Of a stretch of 64,000 nt of DNA, positions 10,501-24,200 are shown piece after piece. Source of the stretch: Metridium senile (taxonomy: Eukaryota > Cnidaria > Anthozoa > Actiniaria > Metridiidae); the NCBI GenBank assembly GCA_949775045.1, contig OX459103.1, positions 9,730,842 through 9,794,841 on the forward strand. Direction: 5' to 3'. Position 1 is the stretch's first letter. Every line of letters starts with the position of its first letter. The translations under genes and the position numbers were made by a program. The notes under the pieces are model-generated. The model made no database searches. It was not told the DNA's origin and saw only the letters and a list, made by a program, of their open reading frames with translations.

Positions 10501-10987
10501 CCCGAGCTATCTATCTGTGACCTCATAAGCCTTCTATAAGAGAATATATGGCGATCTTAATATGATACAAAATATGTTTAAATAAAACAAATAAACATGC
10601 ATGCATCTCGCTTGTGTCTTATGTTTTATTGATAATCGCTGTTTCAAGTTATTTGCAGCAGTATTGAGAGAGTATTGAGATGTCTCTCCCTTGATCTAGC
10701 GATTACAAAGGTCTCGAGCAAGCTTTATAATTAGTGTGTGCTACTTTGTGTTTTTTTTAATAAACCTTAACTTAGAGCATGGGAAGCCTGTGATTCGTAC
10801 ACTTAAATTATTTTTGTTTTTGCAAAATATACTTTTTATTTTACCATTCAAGATCAGCCCAAGGCCGAGTAAACGCTCATTGAGTGTCTTGTTGAAAAAC
10901 ATTTTCTATATTATGAAGATCGCTGTATATTCTCTTAAAGAAGGTTTATGTGAGGGCACCGATAGATAGATAGCTTGGGCTACCTGT
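10501..10987. mobile_element. MITE with 8-bp target duplication (hAT/P-like)
   Basis: Inverted ends of about 80 bp carry ACAGGTAGCCCGAGCTATC. The octamer GGGTTTCC is present directly on both sides (10493-10500 and 10988-10995). An 8-bp duplication points to hAT- or P-type transposition. There is no transposase. Confidence 0.75.
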
Positions 10988-11209
10988 GGGTTTCCTGATT
11001 ATAGTCTGAAGGTTTACTAGAGTATGATGGCGCATGGAACTGTGAAAGGGACAGCTGAGACAGAGAAATTAAGGCAGACTGTTTAAGCAATATACAGCAG
11101 ATTTTATTGATCTTTTTATCTCACAAACTAACTACTATATCAGCTAAGTCACTAAGTAATCATTGTATTACAATTCTTTATCTAGAGTAACTATCCCAGC
11201 AAAACAATA

Positions 11210-11339
11210 GAGGGATTTCATGGCAGCCATGTTTGTGGCCAAGTACAAAAGAGAGTTTTTGAATGACAAAATATTTCAGTTCCCTTGAGAGAAAAGCTCC
11301 ATTGTTTTGACCACAAACATGACTGCCATGAAATCCCTC
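11210..11339. mobile_element. 130-bp MITE with TA duplication (mariner-like)
   Basis: Inverted ends GAGGGATTTCATGGCAGCCA and its complement are flanked by TA on each side. A second, 5'-truncated copy lies at 31333-31452. Confidence 0.75.
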
Positions 11340-12325
11340 TATACATAATCTATAATAACAAAGTAATTTCAGTTTTGTAAGTTTATAAGTTTATAAGATA
11401 AGAAATTCCTTTCTTTGATGGAAAGGCGTTAACTTTACTAAGTTCATCGATAGAAATATAGGATAGTAAAAATTATATTAAAATCAAATCTACTTTTTTC
11501 AGTTTCGTGTCACATTGTCTTCGATAAATTTTGCTTTTCCATTATTGTAAAATCATATCCTACTTAATTTCAATTACTAAATATTAAAATAACATAATAA
11601 ACAACATAAAATATTGGATTGTTTTTATTTTAATAATAACTGATTGTATTCTAACTTATCAATCATATACTCCTAACTGCAAGACACGTTGTAATTTAAT
11701 AAGAAACGAATAACAAAAGAAAGAGTTCAGCTTGAGTGATCCTCTTTTGTCTTTTAATTGATTCCCCTCCAAATAATTGCAAAAATGATGTCAAATGAAA
11801 AAAAGAACATTACTAATTAATTAGTAAGAAAGGAATAACAAAAGAAACAGTTCAGCTTGAGTGATCTTCTTTTGTCTTTTAACTAATTCCTTTCCCACCA
11901 AATTACAAAAATCAAGTTCATGCAATTTGGTGTATACACAAGCACCGATTACTATTAATAAAAGCTAAGAATCATATATATACATTAAACACCACCTCTG
12001 ATCAATTTACCATATTTCCTAACTAATCTATATCTCAAATATTAGAAAAACATATAAATAGAAAACATGGAATATATATAATTGTAAATCTGCTTCTTAT
12101 AAAATAGATTATTAAAGCATTTTGGGAGAGCTTTCAAATAGCGATATAGATTATTTCAAATATTAAAATATTAAATATTAAGCATTAAAATAATTAGCGA
12201 CAGCAAATGCGCTTTCTAATTCATAAAATATTGATAATATATTGATGCTATTATTGTATTTCTGTTTAATTCATCAGTGAGAATAAACAATACTCACTTT
12301 GTCATATGAATTTGAGAAATTTGGC
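11340..12325. other. AT-rich intergenic stretch without a gene
   Basis: Very AT-rich. The only structure is a pair of related ~115-bp repeats at 11697-11905, each containing GTTCAGCTTGAGTGATC next to AACAAAAGAAA and CTTTTGTCTTTTAA. The same core occurs inverted inside the MITE at 17210-17397. No coding frame seen. Confidence 0.6.
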
Positions 12326-12536
12326 TATGACGTAAGAATTGATTAAATTATGACGTCATTTAGGACATATATGACCATACATGACGTCATGATTCGCCAT
12401 ATATTACGTCAAGTACGGCCATATATGCGTAAACAACGTCATTTTACGGTATATGTGACGTGGGCGGTCATATATGCACAGATGACTTCACTTTATAACA
12501 CATGTATGACGTCACCCTATCACATCTATGGCGTCA
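12326..12536. promoter_or_regulatory. Cluster of CRE/ATF-like TGACGTCA motifs
   Basis: About nine perfect or one-mismatch TGACGTCA octamers (e.g. 12350, 12382, 12508) alternate with CATATATG-like stretches every 22-32 bp. It looks like a degenerate tandem array. It could act as an ATF/CREB-binding cluster or be a chance product of a decaying minisatellite; no gene start lies close by, the nearest being gene 1 at 10.1 kb. Confidence 0.4.
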
Positions 12537-12785
12537 AAAATTGCAGAGTTCAGAAATCTGCAGAATGCTTTTTTGCGTTTTGATCGACTGATTGAATTAA
12601 AATCCTAAAGAAAATATCACACGCTATCGAAGCAGAGTTTGATCGACGAGAGCTGTGGAATGATCTATTCTAATTATCTATTCTAATCTCTTAACTACAT
12701 CATTAGTTTATTACAATCAGTTCTGTTGCTATAGTGATATGGATGTAACCCTGTGTTGAGGGCATTGTCTAGTACAATGATTAAG

Positions 12786-13691
12786 TACCACTACAATGTA
12801 ATCATCCACAACAGACATTAGTATATCTGGTAGTCAAGGAAGATTAACTGTACCACTACAATGTAATCATCCACCACAGACATTAGTATATCTGGTAGTC
12901 AAGGGAGATTAACTGTACCACTACAATGTAATCATCCACAACAGACATTAGTATATCTGGTAGTCAAGGGAGATTAACTGTACCACTACAATGTAATCAT
13001 CCACAACAGACATTAGTATATCTGGTAGTCAAGGGAGATTAACTGTACCACTACAATGTAATCATCCACAACAGACATTAGTATATCTGGTAGTCAAGGG
13101 AGATTAACTGTACCACTACAATGTAATCATCCACAACAGACATTAGTATATCTGGTAGTCAAGGGAGATTAACTGTACCACTACAATGTAATCATCCACA
13201 ACAGACATTAGTATATCTGGTAGTCAAGGGAGATTAACTGTACCACTACAATGTAATCATCCACAACAGACATTAGTATATCTGGTAGTCAAGGGAGATT
13301 AACTGTACCACTACAATGTAATCATCCACAACAGACATTAGTATATCTGGTAGTCAAGGGAGATTAACTGTACCACTACAATGTAATCATCCACAACAGA
13401 CATTAGTATATCTGGTAGTCAAGGGAGATTAACTGTACCACTACAATGTAATCATCCACAACGGACATTAGTATATCTGGTAGTCAAGGGAGATTAACTG
13501 TACCAATACAATGTAATCATACACAACAGACATTAGTATATCTGGTAGTCAAGGGAGATTAACTGTACCAATACAATGTAATCAAACACAACAGACATTA
13601 GTATATCTGGTAGTCAAGGGAGATTAACTGTACCAATACAATGTAATCAAACACAACAGACATTAGTATATCTGGTAGTCAAGGGAGATTA
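12786..13691. repeat. 65-bp minisatellite, 14 copies
   Basis: The unit starts TACCACTACAATGTAATC and ends GGGAGATTAACTG, with exact 65-bp period. Central copies are identical to each other; the last three carry shared variants (CCAATACA, AAACAC), a polarity of divergence typical of unequal exchange. No coding frame persists. Confidence 0.97.
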
Positions 13692-13727
13692 GTCTCTATG
13701 AGCAATGCAGTCACAGTTACTTTAATT

Positions 13728-13804
13728 GAAGCCTTTGTTTGTTAAACCAATCACAACTCTTCTAAGTTAGAAGAGTTGTGATTGGTTTAACAAACAAAGG
13801 CTTC
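13728..13804. repeat. 77-bp perfect palindrome
   Basis: Arms of 38 bp (GAAGCCTTTGTTTGTTAAAC at the outer side) are perfectly complementary around a single central G at 13766. It contains ATTGG/CCAAT boxes in both arms. A perfect palindrome of this size is a foldback or very recent inverted duplication, since such structures decay quickly. Confidence 0.95.
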
Positions 13805-14293
13805 TATTGGCTATTGTTTCTCGTTAATTGTTGGTGGTGGTGGTAGTTGTATTTCTAATGTAATGAATGAATCGATGTTGTTTTGGTTTAGTATGTAAAT
13901 TTTTTGAGTTTTAGTTTTTTCATGTAACGCTATAGTCGGTGTTTATTATGCAGAAAGGTTATTGTCGTTGGTTTGATTTTGATATTTCATTTTGCTGTGT
14001 TCCAGTTTGTGTAAGCAATGCTAGTGTGTTTACTACATAGAAAGACTCATTTCTTCTAACCACTATGACCCTGTGCAATGCAGTTAGCATTATTATTAGT
14101 ACTATTAGTTCCTATATACAAACAAAAACAGTCGTTAGACCCAATTAAACAATAAAATAAAAAAAACATAACATAGTTAAGTTTTCTAATTATTTTTGTT
14201 GGTATGACGTTAGATCGATATTACAAGTAATTATTATTATTATTATTATTTGTTCTTTTAAAGAATATACATTTGTAGATTTAAAACTACTAC
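13805..14293. other. Intergenic, no gene seen
   Basis: AT-rich sequence with a short (TTA)n run near 14238. No frame or repeat of note. Confidence 0.5.
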
Positions 14294-14381
14294 AGTTGAA
14301 CCCCCAACGACGACCACTTTATAACAAAAACCTTCACACCACTTTGTTATATTCCGACCGTGGTCGTTGATTGGAGGTTCG
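14294..14381. mobile_element. Short foldback MITE (pogo/Tigger-like ends)
   Basis: Ends CAGTTGAACCCCCAACGACG and, inverted, GTGGTCGTTGATTGGAGGTTC with about 20 paired bases. A CAGTTGAACC-type terminus is usual in pogo/Tigger MITEs; the class is inference. Confidence 0.5.
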
Positions 14382-15108
14382 CCCTTTTCCTATGTTAGTA
14401 AATTATCGATTATTACTCGATGGGCGTAGCTGATCGAGAGTTTCATGCTAAATATTTGTATATACAAAAACTAAAGACGAATTATACTAATTATGAATTA
14501 GAATAACTCTGCCTTATATAAACAGTTCCTCATATGGAGGATACTAGAAATAGTCAACGCTAATGCATTGGTTTTATAATAATCTTGAATGGACTTTTAC
14601 TCGTGGATGCGGTACTACCTACTCGTGGATTGAAGAAAATTGGACAAAGGTTTATTTATTACCGTGTGATTGCCCCTGTTCTCCATGTGGGCGGGAAGTT
14701 GAGGTGTTCCCAATGGCCCACATCTATAAAGAGTTCAGGCTCCAAGCCCTTCGTCAAATCACGTGATTTATATTTGCGTTCTACTGCGCAGACGCTCACC
14801 TTGGACGTCTGAGATACACACTGAATTGTTATTGTTTTGTTCGTCAAATCACGTGACCTGACAACTGCAAAGTTCAATGCTTATCATCGGGTCTCGTGAT
14901 TCATGGTTACTATTGCGGATGTGCAAACTCATGACATCGTTAATGAACAATGACTTACTATTATTAAAACAGTTCAGGCTCATTGCCATCGTTAAACCAC
15001 TTGATCAAGGATTGCGATTCTTTAGTGCAGGCATGAGCGCTCATTGTTGTTTAGCCTCGTTTGGAAGCCACGTTGAATTGTCGTAATATCCTAGTAATAG
15101 TACGTTTA

Positions 15109-15297
15109 TCAAGACCCAGGACACACCCAGTAATCCATTCTACATTTTATATTTTGGTGGAATTTTGTTGAAGAGTATATAGATTGGCCACGACACTGGC
15201 ACTTGTAAACCGTCTGTTTATTACTGTTGGTAAATTGATAGAGGTAAGCTTCATCTCCTCCTTCAGTTGAACATGCAGCCCCAACAACAACTTTGTC
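15109..15297 (-). CDS. Gene 2, terminal exon: Cys-rich C-terminal domain
   Basis: A 189-base exon ending in TGA at 15109-15111. The protein sequence appears identical to the gene 1 terminal exon by eye (DKVVVGAACSTEGG to WVCPGS). Minus-strand AATAAATAAA near 14651-14660 could end the transcript. Confidence 0.85.
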   Translation of the reverse strand, partial: DKVVVGAACSTEGGDEAYLYQFTNSNKQTVYKCQCRGQSIYSSTKFHQNIKCRMDYWVCPGS

Positions 15298-18199
15298 CTG
15301 TAAAATAGAAAACTTAATTCAATAAAATTAAGAATAAGAATAAGAATAAGAATAAGAATAAGAATAAGAATAAGAATAAGAATAAGAATAAGAATAAGAA
15401 TAAGAATAAGAATAAGAATAAGATGATAATAATAGTAGATTTTTGACAAACACTACAAGTGTTATATATCATAAAAATCATGATATAATCAAGTATCTTA
15501 CGTTTTCTTTGGTGTACTCGACGGTTACATCAGCGGAACTGCCAGCTGTAGCTGATGTTTCTGTGTATTTATGAACACATCCTGTAAATTTTGCTCCTGG
15601 TCCTTGAGGGCCGGTAGGTCCCTGAGGTCCCGCGGGACCTTGAGGTCCTGGAGCCCCCGGTTGAGCACCTGCTTGTTTTAGATTATTGACCATGTTGGTG
15701 ATGTTTTTGATCTGTGGATAACATAGTTGATAATTTTACAAGTTTGTTTTCATGGTGGTGATGTGTTGAATAGCTGTTATTACAGTTATATGTCAGTGGT
15801 TATATGTCAGTGGTTGTATATGTAACTGGTTATATTTAAGTGGCTATGTGTAAGTGGTTATATGTAAGTGGTTATATGTTAGTGGTTATATGTAAGTGGT
15901 TATATGATTTTTGAACAATGGATTTAAGTTGAGTTTTTCATGATCAGGCCAAGTTTTTGTTTTTGTTTTTGTCCGAAATTCATTGTTTGAAAAACATTTG
16001 CATATTCAGTACTGTAATAACAGCTAGTATGGAGGTGGTATGATAATAATGCATGATTATTATAACGATGTTGAAGATGGTGGCAATGATGATAATAGTG
16101 GTGGTGATGATAATGATGATGATAATGATAGTGGTGGTGATGATAATGATGATGATAATGATAGTGGTGGTGATGATGATGAAGAATAAGATGATAATGA
16201 TGATGATGATATTGAAAATTGTGGTGATGATTATGATGATGGTGATGAAATAATAATGGCGATAATGATGAAGTTGTATTGATAATACAGTAATAGCCCA
16301 CGTATAAGAACCTGGGTTTTAAGAACCTGTTAGGCTAAAATGTTCATTTTAAGCCCCCTCCACATAAGAACCTATTAAGGTTTAAGTACCATTTATGTAA
16401 GAACCTTATAAGAACCTGTTTAGGCTAAATTGAAAAATTCAGGTCCTTATACGTGGGTTATTACTGTAGTGATAATGATTATGGTGATGTTGATGATGGT
16501 CATCTTCTTCTTCTTCTCTTCTCTTCTCTTCTCATCTTCATCTTGGTGATAATGATAATAATAATGATGATGTTGATTACCATAACGATTGTTGCGGTCA
16601 TGACAATCATAATGGTGTTGGTGATGAGAATGATAATAATATAATGATAACAATATCATATAATTAATGTACCTTTGATGTAACGGTAGAGTTCATCAGA
16701 CTCATCGATGTTTTTATGTCCTCATCAACCCTTTTAAACCCATTTAAACTAGCATTAAACGAAGCATCGCGGGCTCTTAACCCCTTCAACGTTGTATTCA
16801 ATACCGCATCCTTCTTCTGAAGTGTAGCTATCTCTGCCTTGATTTCAATGTCCGATTGGAGTAAATCGCTGACCTTTGATTTGATAAGCGAATCGTTCAA
16901 AGTTAAATAGTTTACGCTGATAGCAATTCCAAGGAATCTTCGGTCGAGTTCTTTGATTTCTGTGTCTGTTGATTGGTCTTTTAACTTGAGGTCTGTCAGG
17001 GAGTCGTCAAAGTTGTTCTGTTTGTTGCGAAGGACGCGAACTTCGTTTGTGATGTTTTGGAATTTACTGGACTGAGATTCCTGTGGAATGGATAAGAAAT
17101 GAGGTCACTTGACTTTTAGGTAGAGTTTGTATAAATATTTTTTTCTAACTTTCATATCATCAGACTTGAATATAAGGTTGTTTTGAAAAAAATGAATAAG
17201 ATATAAATATACACCTACTTGCAAGAACGTTTTCATACGAAAATAGAACATTTGTATTTAGTGGGTTAGGAATTAATTAAAAGTACAAAAGATGATCACT
17301 GAAGCTGAACTCTTTCTTTTGTACTTTTAATATATTCCTAACACACTAAATACAAATGTTCTTTTTTCGTATGTCAACTTTCTTGCAAGTAGGTGTATAC
17401 CTAAAATAGCAAATTATGCTTTAATCAAGCCACTAAATTAATATACATACGTAGGAAGGATAAAATGTTATTCACATTCACATTACATTACTAATCACGT
17501 GACATACCTGATCACGTGTGGTCAAGGCTTCAATTTTCGCCTGAAGGTTGGTTATCTAAATAGAGAACAAAATAATAATTTTATCAGAATAGACTAAATA
17601 ATATACATTAAAATAAAATACAGTTTTAAAACTAACTATATATCAAATACTTTTTTCACTTTTTTAATGCACTGTTGGTAAGTTAAGCATAAGAATGCAT
17701 ATTTATTTGTTTACTTACCATTTTCTCGTGGTTTCTCAACAAGGCCAACATGAAAGTATCGCGGATCAACTGCATATAGAAAAGTCGAATTAGATGTATT
17801 CATCGTGCTATGGGCATCATATCATAATCAATATTAGCATCATATATGATATCACTGATCATAATCATTGTCATCATCATCATCATCATCCATGTTCAGT
17901 TACTCATCATCACTATCATCACAATCATTATTATTTTCAGCACACCATGCTCAGTTAATCATCATCACCAACGGAACATATCATCAGCATCATAACCACT
18001 AACACTGTTCATTATCGTCATATCTATAACGAACCACCACCATGGCCAACAACAAAGCGCTACTACCACCACGACCAAAAAAAACCAAATAAAAACAAAG
18101 ACACAACCACCACGACCACCAACAACATCGTAACTACCACCACGACCGACAACAGCAACAACAAAAACGTCATTACCACCACGACCGACAACAACAACG

Positions 18200-18231
<32 letters not shown>

Positions 18232-21200
18232 CAAAGATGACACAACGACCACCACCAACAAAACGACAACGACAATGTTTACACTAATGTTTCTCTATCA
18301 TTCATACCAGTGATGAGATGTTCTTCTCCAGTCCTTTAATTTTAGCGATCAAATTAATATTTTGTTCAAATGGTTGCTTGATTTTGGTCATGTACTGGGA
18401 GCTTGCACTCGCTGTAACGACAACAGGAACATTACCGTCAACAATAATTATTTGATTAACACGTTGTCGATATTTTTTCAAACTGATGCTTTACAAACGA
18501 ACCTACATATAGCTAATTTAATTGGAAAGGATTAAGGAAGGAACCATTAGATATTCACGGGGGAGGGGAGGGGGGGTTTTTGGTGAAGGATATGATAGGC
18601 TTGCGCGCGATATGTTCTCAGGTGTTCAGTTTGTTATGCACGATATGATTTTCCAAGTTTTCCATGAATAGCCTGTGAACGGCTCAAGGGGATTGGGAGG
18701 GATAGGGGAGGCCCTTCCCTTCCTATCCCCTCCCCCTTTCCAATCCCCTTGAGCCGTTCACAGGCTATTCCATCGAATGGTCCTTTAATAAAGCCTATTC
18801 TTGTGGCCTAGCTAAAGGTATCATTAGATGTGTTTCTATATACTTATTTGTGTTCTAGTTACTACAGAATTACATTATTGTAATATTATTAATACAATAT
18901 GCGTTCGTCCATCATGGCTATAAAATCAGAAGCATTCGTGCCTCGAATATAAACTAATATTATACTTATATTATTAATACAAGATGTGTTCAATCATGGT
19001 GGCTATAAAATCACAAGCATTCGTGCCTCTAATACACTGATATTATTCTTATATTATTAATACAAGATGTGTTCAATCATGGTGGCTGTAAATTAAAATC
19101 ACAAGCATTCGTGCCTCGAATATAAACTAATATTATACTTATATTATTAATACAAGATGTGTCCGATCACTATAAATATATGACATCACAAGCGCCATTC
19201 GTGTCTCTAATAAACCAATATCATTTTAATTTGATATTATATAAAACAAGATGTGTTCGATCATGGTGGCAAGTTCAAGGTCAAGCTATGCAGGGTGTCA
19301 TTGAAATGGTTTCCGGACAGACCGTTATACAGGATACATTAAGCCTGACCTCGTTGCATGTGATATTTTTTTTTTTCGTCGATATATATTTATTAAGACT
19401 CTATCAATTATTTGTCTTGCGTAAAATCTTGCACTTGTACTTTAACAAAAACAATCTTTAATGCTACCATCTTAAAACTCTGTGCAATATTCTTTAATTA
19501 GATGTGGGTTGCAAAAAGGTCGAATTCACGATCTAGGTCAGTTAGAGCGCTAACACTATATCCATGAGATAAAATCAAATTGCTACTGTGTAATAGTTCT
19601 TATTTAGTGACTAAAGTGGTAATGAAGTAGTTTTTCCCCTTTTGTATTTGATGTTTCTGATCAGATATCTATTAAACGATAGGTAATATGAATGATAGGT
19701 AATATAATTAAATTTGTAACACCGTAAAAATGTTAACTTTAAAACTTTAATGACGTTTCGAGCTTTAGCCCTTCGTCGGAGTAAAAGCAAAATATAAAAT
19801 CACCAAACAGAAACTACTGATTAGTTTCTAACTCTTTTGTTTTATTTCATGCTTTAAATCTATGCACCCTATCCTGTAGGTATCAAATTGAATAAGCTTT
19901 ATTCGCTGTAAAAATATATATATTTTACGAGCTTGATATAGTACTCTCAGGTCTTGAGCAACAAACTTTGATTCTCGATATGCGCATGCTAACCGAACAA
20001 TATGGTAACCAGAAATTCGTCAAGTGCGTGTGGCATAGCTTTGTTGGTTCGCATATTTGGCGGAAAATTATTATACAATCCGCGAAGATTATTACATTTA
20101 CACTTGAATTATTTTTGATATGTAGATTGATGGGATTTCCTGCTGCTCTGACACTATGTTGACATAGTTTGAAGTGTAATATCAAATAGGCCTGGACAAA
20201 AAACTAGTACACTAAATGAACAAGGTTATTTATAAGTTATTCGAAAATATGATACCAGCATTTTGGACTACGGACATTGGACTTATGACGGAAAAAGACA
20301 CATCCCCCTCCCTCCCTCCCCCTTCTCAGGATGGGGTTCTAAATGAAAATCCAATATCCCAATTATATTTGCATTAAAAAAGTCTGAAAAACAAAATCGT
20401 TGAACTTTATACCCGCCTCGAGACATATTAACCCTAAAGGCATGATGGATCAGTCGAAGGTCAACAAATCGTCTTCCTCTAGTGTAACAAGGGACCGCCG
20501 GCTGAGTAGACGGATTAGTACTGAATTTGTTTAGTCAGGCCGCAACAGGTCGCATGATTAAGTGAATAAATATCGAAAAATTATCACTGAAAACAGATCA
20601 ATAAACAGGTTGATACAATTATCGAGATAAATGAGGAATCTGCTTCACCGTGACATTGAGAGCAGAAATACCTCACGAATTAACGTTAACCGTGATTTTT
20701 TAAGAAGAAAAAAAATATATAAAATAAAATTTAAGTGAACCGGGAATAGCATGGAGTTTTCACGGAATCTCACCCCACGTTGTTCAATTACTATTTTACT
20801 TATGCTCGGAAGGCGCAGCGGTCTCTCAGGCTATGGCATCCCAGAAGACGCACGGAAACGGGATCCAGCTGGGACGAATATCCGGGCTTTGCTGGAAATG
20901 CATACAGGAACTCACTGGTTTTTAATACAACTATTTTAAAAAGGTTGATAAAGATTCTGGTACAGCTATCTTAAAAAAGCTTAGCAAAGGTTTTGTTACT
21001 GCTACTTCAAAAAGATTGACAAACATTTTGACAAAAAAATGTTTTTCGATTTCATTACAAAACGGAAAGGAATTATGGGCACTATAACACGAATAAACAT
21101 TGCCAAAGTGTTTTTCAATATCTTAATGGTACACTATAACCTTCATGGTCTTGTTCACTTGTTCTCCGATGCTTACCCATAATTCCTTTCCAGCTTTCAA

Positions 21201-24200
21201 TCTATACCCTTTTACAACCTTTTTCAAGTAGGTGTACAAGAGCAGCCTAAGCCTGTACTCATGTGACCCACCACTTTTTTTCGCGGTATTTCAATCGGTC
21301 GAAGACAAGATCAAACTTAATTTTCTGTCTAGACAGATTTCCGAAGGGCTGGGTGGGATGGGAAGGTCTTTGCGGGAAACCACTCAATTTTATAACAGTA
21401 AAAATACTTTTGTCAATTACTTTCAAACCGAGCCAAGTCAATTACACTTATTGAACTGTTACATAGAAGCGCGCACTATTTACAAAGTTTACGTGAGGAA
21501 TGTGGCGGACTGATTGGACTGTTAATGTGCAAATTATACTGTTGGCATGCAGTTTAAAATGATGACCATTTTCGATAAGGAAATTAAAAGACTTATCGGA
21601 CTGCTATATAATTACGCGCAAGTAGCTACGCAGTTTACAATCATAACAGGAGCTAGCCATAGCCTTCGAGACCAGACCTAATTATAAATTCTAAATCTTT
21701 TTCTATATACAAACTAACTAAGTGTCTGGCAAATATTTTCATTGCTAATAAAATATTAATCATTAAATCTATTTTCGAGAGAAAGAATCACTATTAATAA
21801 ATTCCAGCCTTCATTCCATGCACTTTAGCTGTGAGCAGTGTTTTTCTTCGCTGTAAAAGTAAGGATAGCTCAGTAAAAATACTCAGAGACGTTTTCTAAA
21901 TAATGTTCTATATATAACCTATATACCTCACAGTTTTTGGCGAAGACAAAAATTCATAATTAAATTTTATTCGCGAGAAAAAATTCAGCATTTAATCTCG
22001 ATATAATTCTCAGTAATGTTACGTTTTAGACTCTAATTCTTTTTCTGCAAAAAAATCATAATTAAAGATATATTCGCGAGACAAAATTCAGCATTTACTC
22101 TCGATATACTTCTCAAAAATGTTACATTTTAGATTCTTAACCTTTATCTGCAAAAATTCTTAGTTAAATATATGTTCGCAACAAAAATACTATTAATAAA
22201 TTCCAGCATTCATCACTGACGCAATATAAATTCATTTAAGGCGTTTAATGTCAAAGTTGGGGGGGGGGGGGGGGGGGGTTGGCCAACATAACGGTGAGTT
22301 TTACAATTATTGCAATAGTTACAATGACGCCAATGTGACTACTTTACGCCATACTTGAAACCGCGGGAAGGAGAATTGTAATTAGTGGAGATAAAAAGTC
22401 TGAGTGAGGTCTAAAAAAAGGTTGTAGTGGTGTAAATAAAAACTACCATGGCAACTAAAAAGGTATAACGATTTACGGAAACCTCAATTAAGGGAGAGTT
22501 GATAGGGCGAGTTCGCCGGTATTTTTGGCGTGAAGCTTTAATGCCAATTGTAGCTAATGTGTTTCAGAAAAGAGAGTTTTTTTTCCTTTATTATATTACA
22601 AATTTAGTTTTTTTTCTATTTTTTTTTTTTTTTTTGTACGGTTTTTATGATTTTGTCCTTAATAGCACCGAGTGTACTTTAATAATACAAAATGCTATTG
22701 AAGAATAGGCAACAGACCAACCAACACTGAAGCGAAGGGAAGAGGCTTGGGCCCTCGTCGAAACTGGATTATAGATTATATGTTGTAGGAGACCGAGTTA
22801 TAATCGGTCAGCGAATAAAGGTATAGAAATAGTGACTTGCTGACATATAGGGCTGTCAGCTAGGGGGGGGGGGGGGGGGGGAGAACGGAGGATGGGAAAT
22901 AATGTCATTATAATTTAAGAGGCAGTAGGGGGAGGGGTGGTTAGGTGACAGTACACATTTAATTCAAAACACATGGTTATCATAGCCTGCTCCGCAGGAC
23001 AAACACTCGACCACAAACGTCTAAAACAGCTCAGCTATGCAATATGGGACGTGATGGTATGAAGGGTTAAAAGGTAAACAAGGCTAAATATACTAAATAT
23101 AGCAGTGTAGCGTCACGAAATATATAGGTAAACAGTGCAAAGAGAGATATCTTTGTGTATATGGAATTACATTCACAGGAGTCTAAATATTTACTCGGCC
23201 ACGTCAAATACGTATTAAACAGGAAAAAGTGGGATTAAAATAACAAATATGTATTCCGGTTTGCGAAGAACTTAAACGAAATTTGATATCTATATATTAA
23301 TTCTACTTCGCAAGAAAAAAAAAAAAGTAAAAAGAATATAAGAATATTTCATTTTGAAGTAAAGCGAGAAAAGTTAATGGTCAATAAGTTGAAGACACTA
23401 CGTTGAAAAGTTAAAACCGCAACTCAAACATACCTTCGCACGAAATGTAAAACTGTTTACCATCGGATATTGTTCTTAATTCCTGATCACGAATTCAGGT
23501 TTTTAATGAATCTCACTTAATCAAACTACTTAAAAGATTTGATTCGAAAACATTATGCAATCGAAAAAGACAGTTTATGATCCAAGTTGATCCTATAATG
23601 GTGTTCTACGCTCACACCGGGAGGGCGCGGTGCCAGACGGGAAAAAATCGCCGAAAACGCAGCAACGAAGGAATTTTGCACCTTGCAATTCAATTATGCT
23701 TCTGTTAATCCTTTAGATGTTACTCAATATATAACAAAATGTGAAATTTTCAGGCGTTTTTACGATATATTATAATTTGGGCACATGCAGAGATTGCTAA
23801 TCAGTGAAACAACTGTAACGCGACTGGAATGCATGTCGTTATGGTGAACTTAACACGAAAACTTCGAATGAACTTGATTAGCTTATTAACTCAAGTCAAT
23901 TGAGTGAAAAATTGACTTACGTTGACTAGAATATTGAACTTGAAAACAAAACCTTTGAAATTTACTTTGATGTACTTACTATATAGCACAGAAAACAAGC
24001 CGTTCTAGTGTTACAGGGATCTAGGAATCTAATGATGCATTTTAGCGCCTTTTTATCACTCCTAGTCAATTTTCAAGACTTAAGAAAGTAAACTTTTGGG
24101 TTCATTTTTAGCTTATTTCAAAAGCCAAACAGGCTAAGTCCCACCAGTTAAAGTCATTTTCATCACAGAAGTCGTTGTAACCACCTTTGTAGCTAATGAC

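Larger units (their letters stand above)
14542..19460. repeat. Segmental duplication, copy 2
   Basis: The first 1.25 kb match 126-1440 almost base for base. Collinear homology with copy 1 then continues in patches (18275-18560 with 7590-7880; 19290-19370 with 9320-9400). Copy 2 lacks the tandem Helentron-like insertion and keeps all stalk exons, so it better represents the ancestral state. Confidence 0.85.

Noticed and set aside
12786..13691. CRISPR array
   Set aside because: Direct repeats of 65 bp without variable spacers, in a eukaryotic genome; it is a minisatellite.
15924..16660. His/Tyr-rich and Met/Ile-rich frames
   Set aside because: Produced by GAT/CAT trinucleotide repeats; no splice or domain support.
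19735..19775. GACGTTTCGAGCTTTAGCCC as a regulatory element
   Set aside because: It looks like a dispersed repeat fragment and I see no inverted partner or neighbouring gene start.
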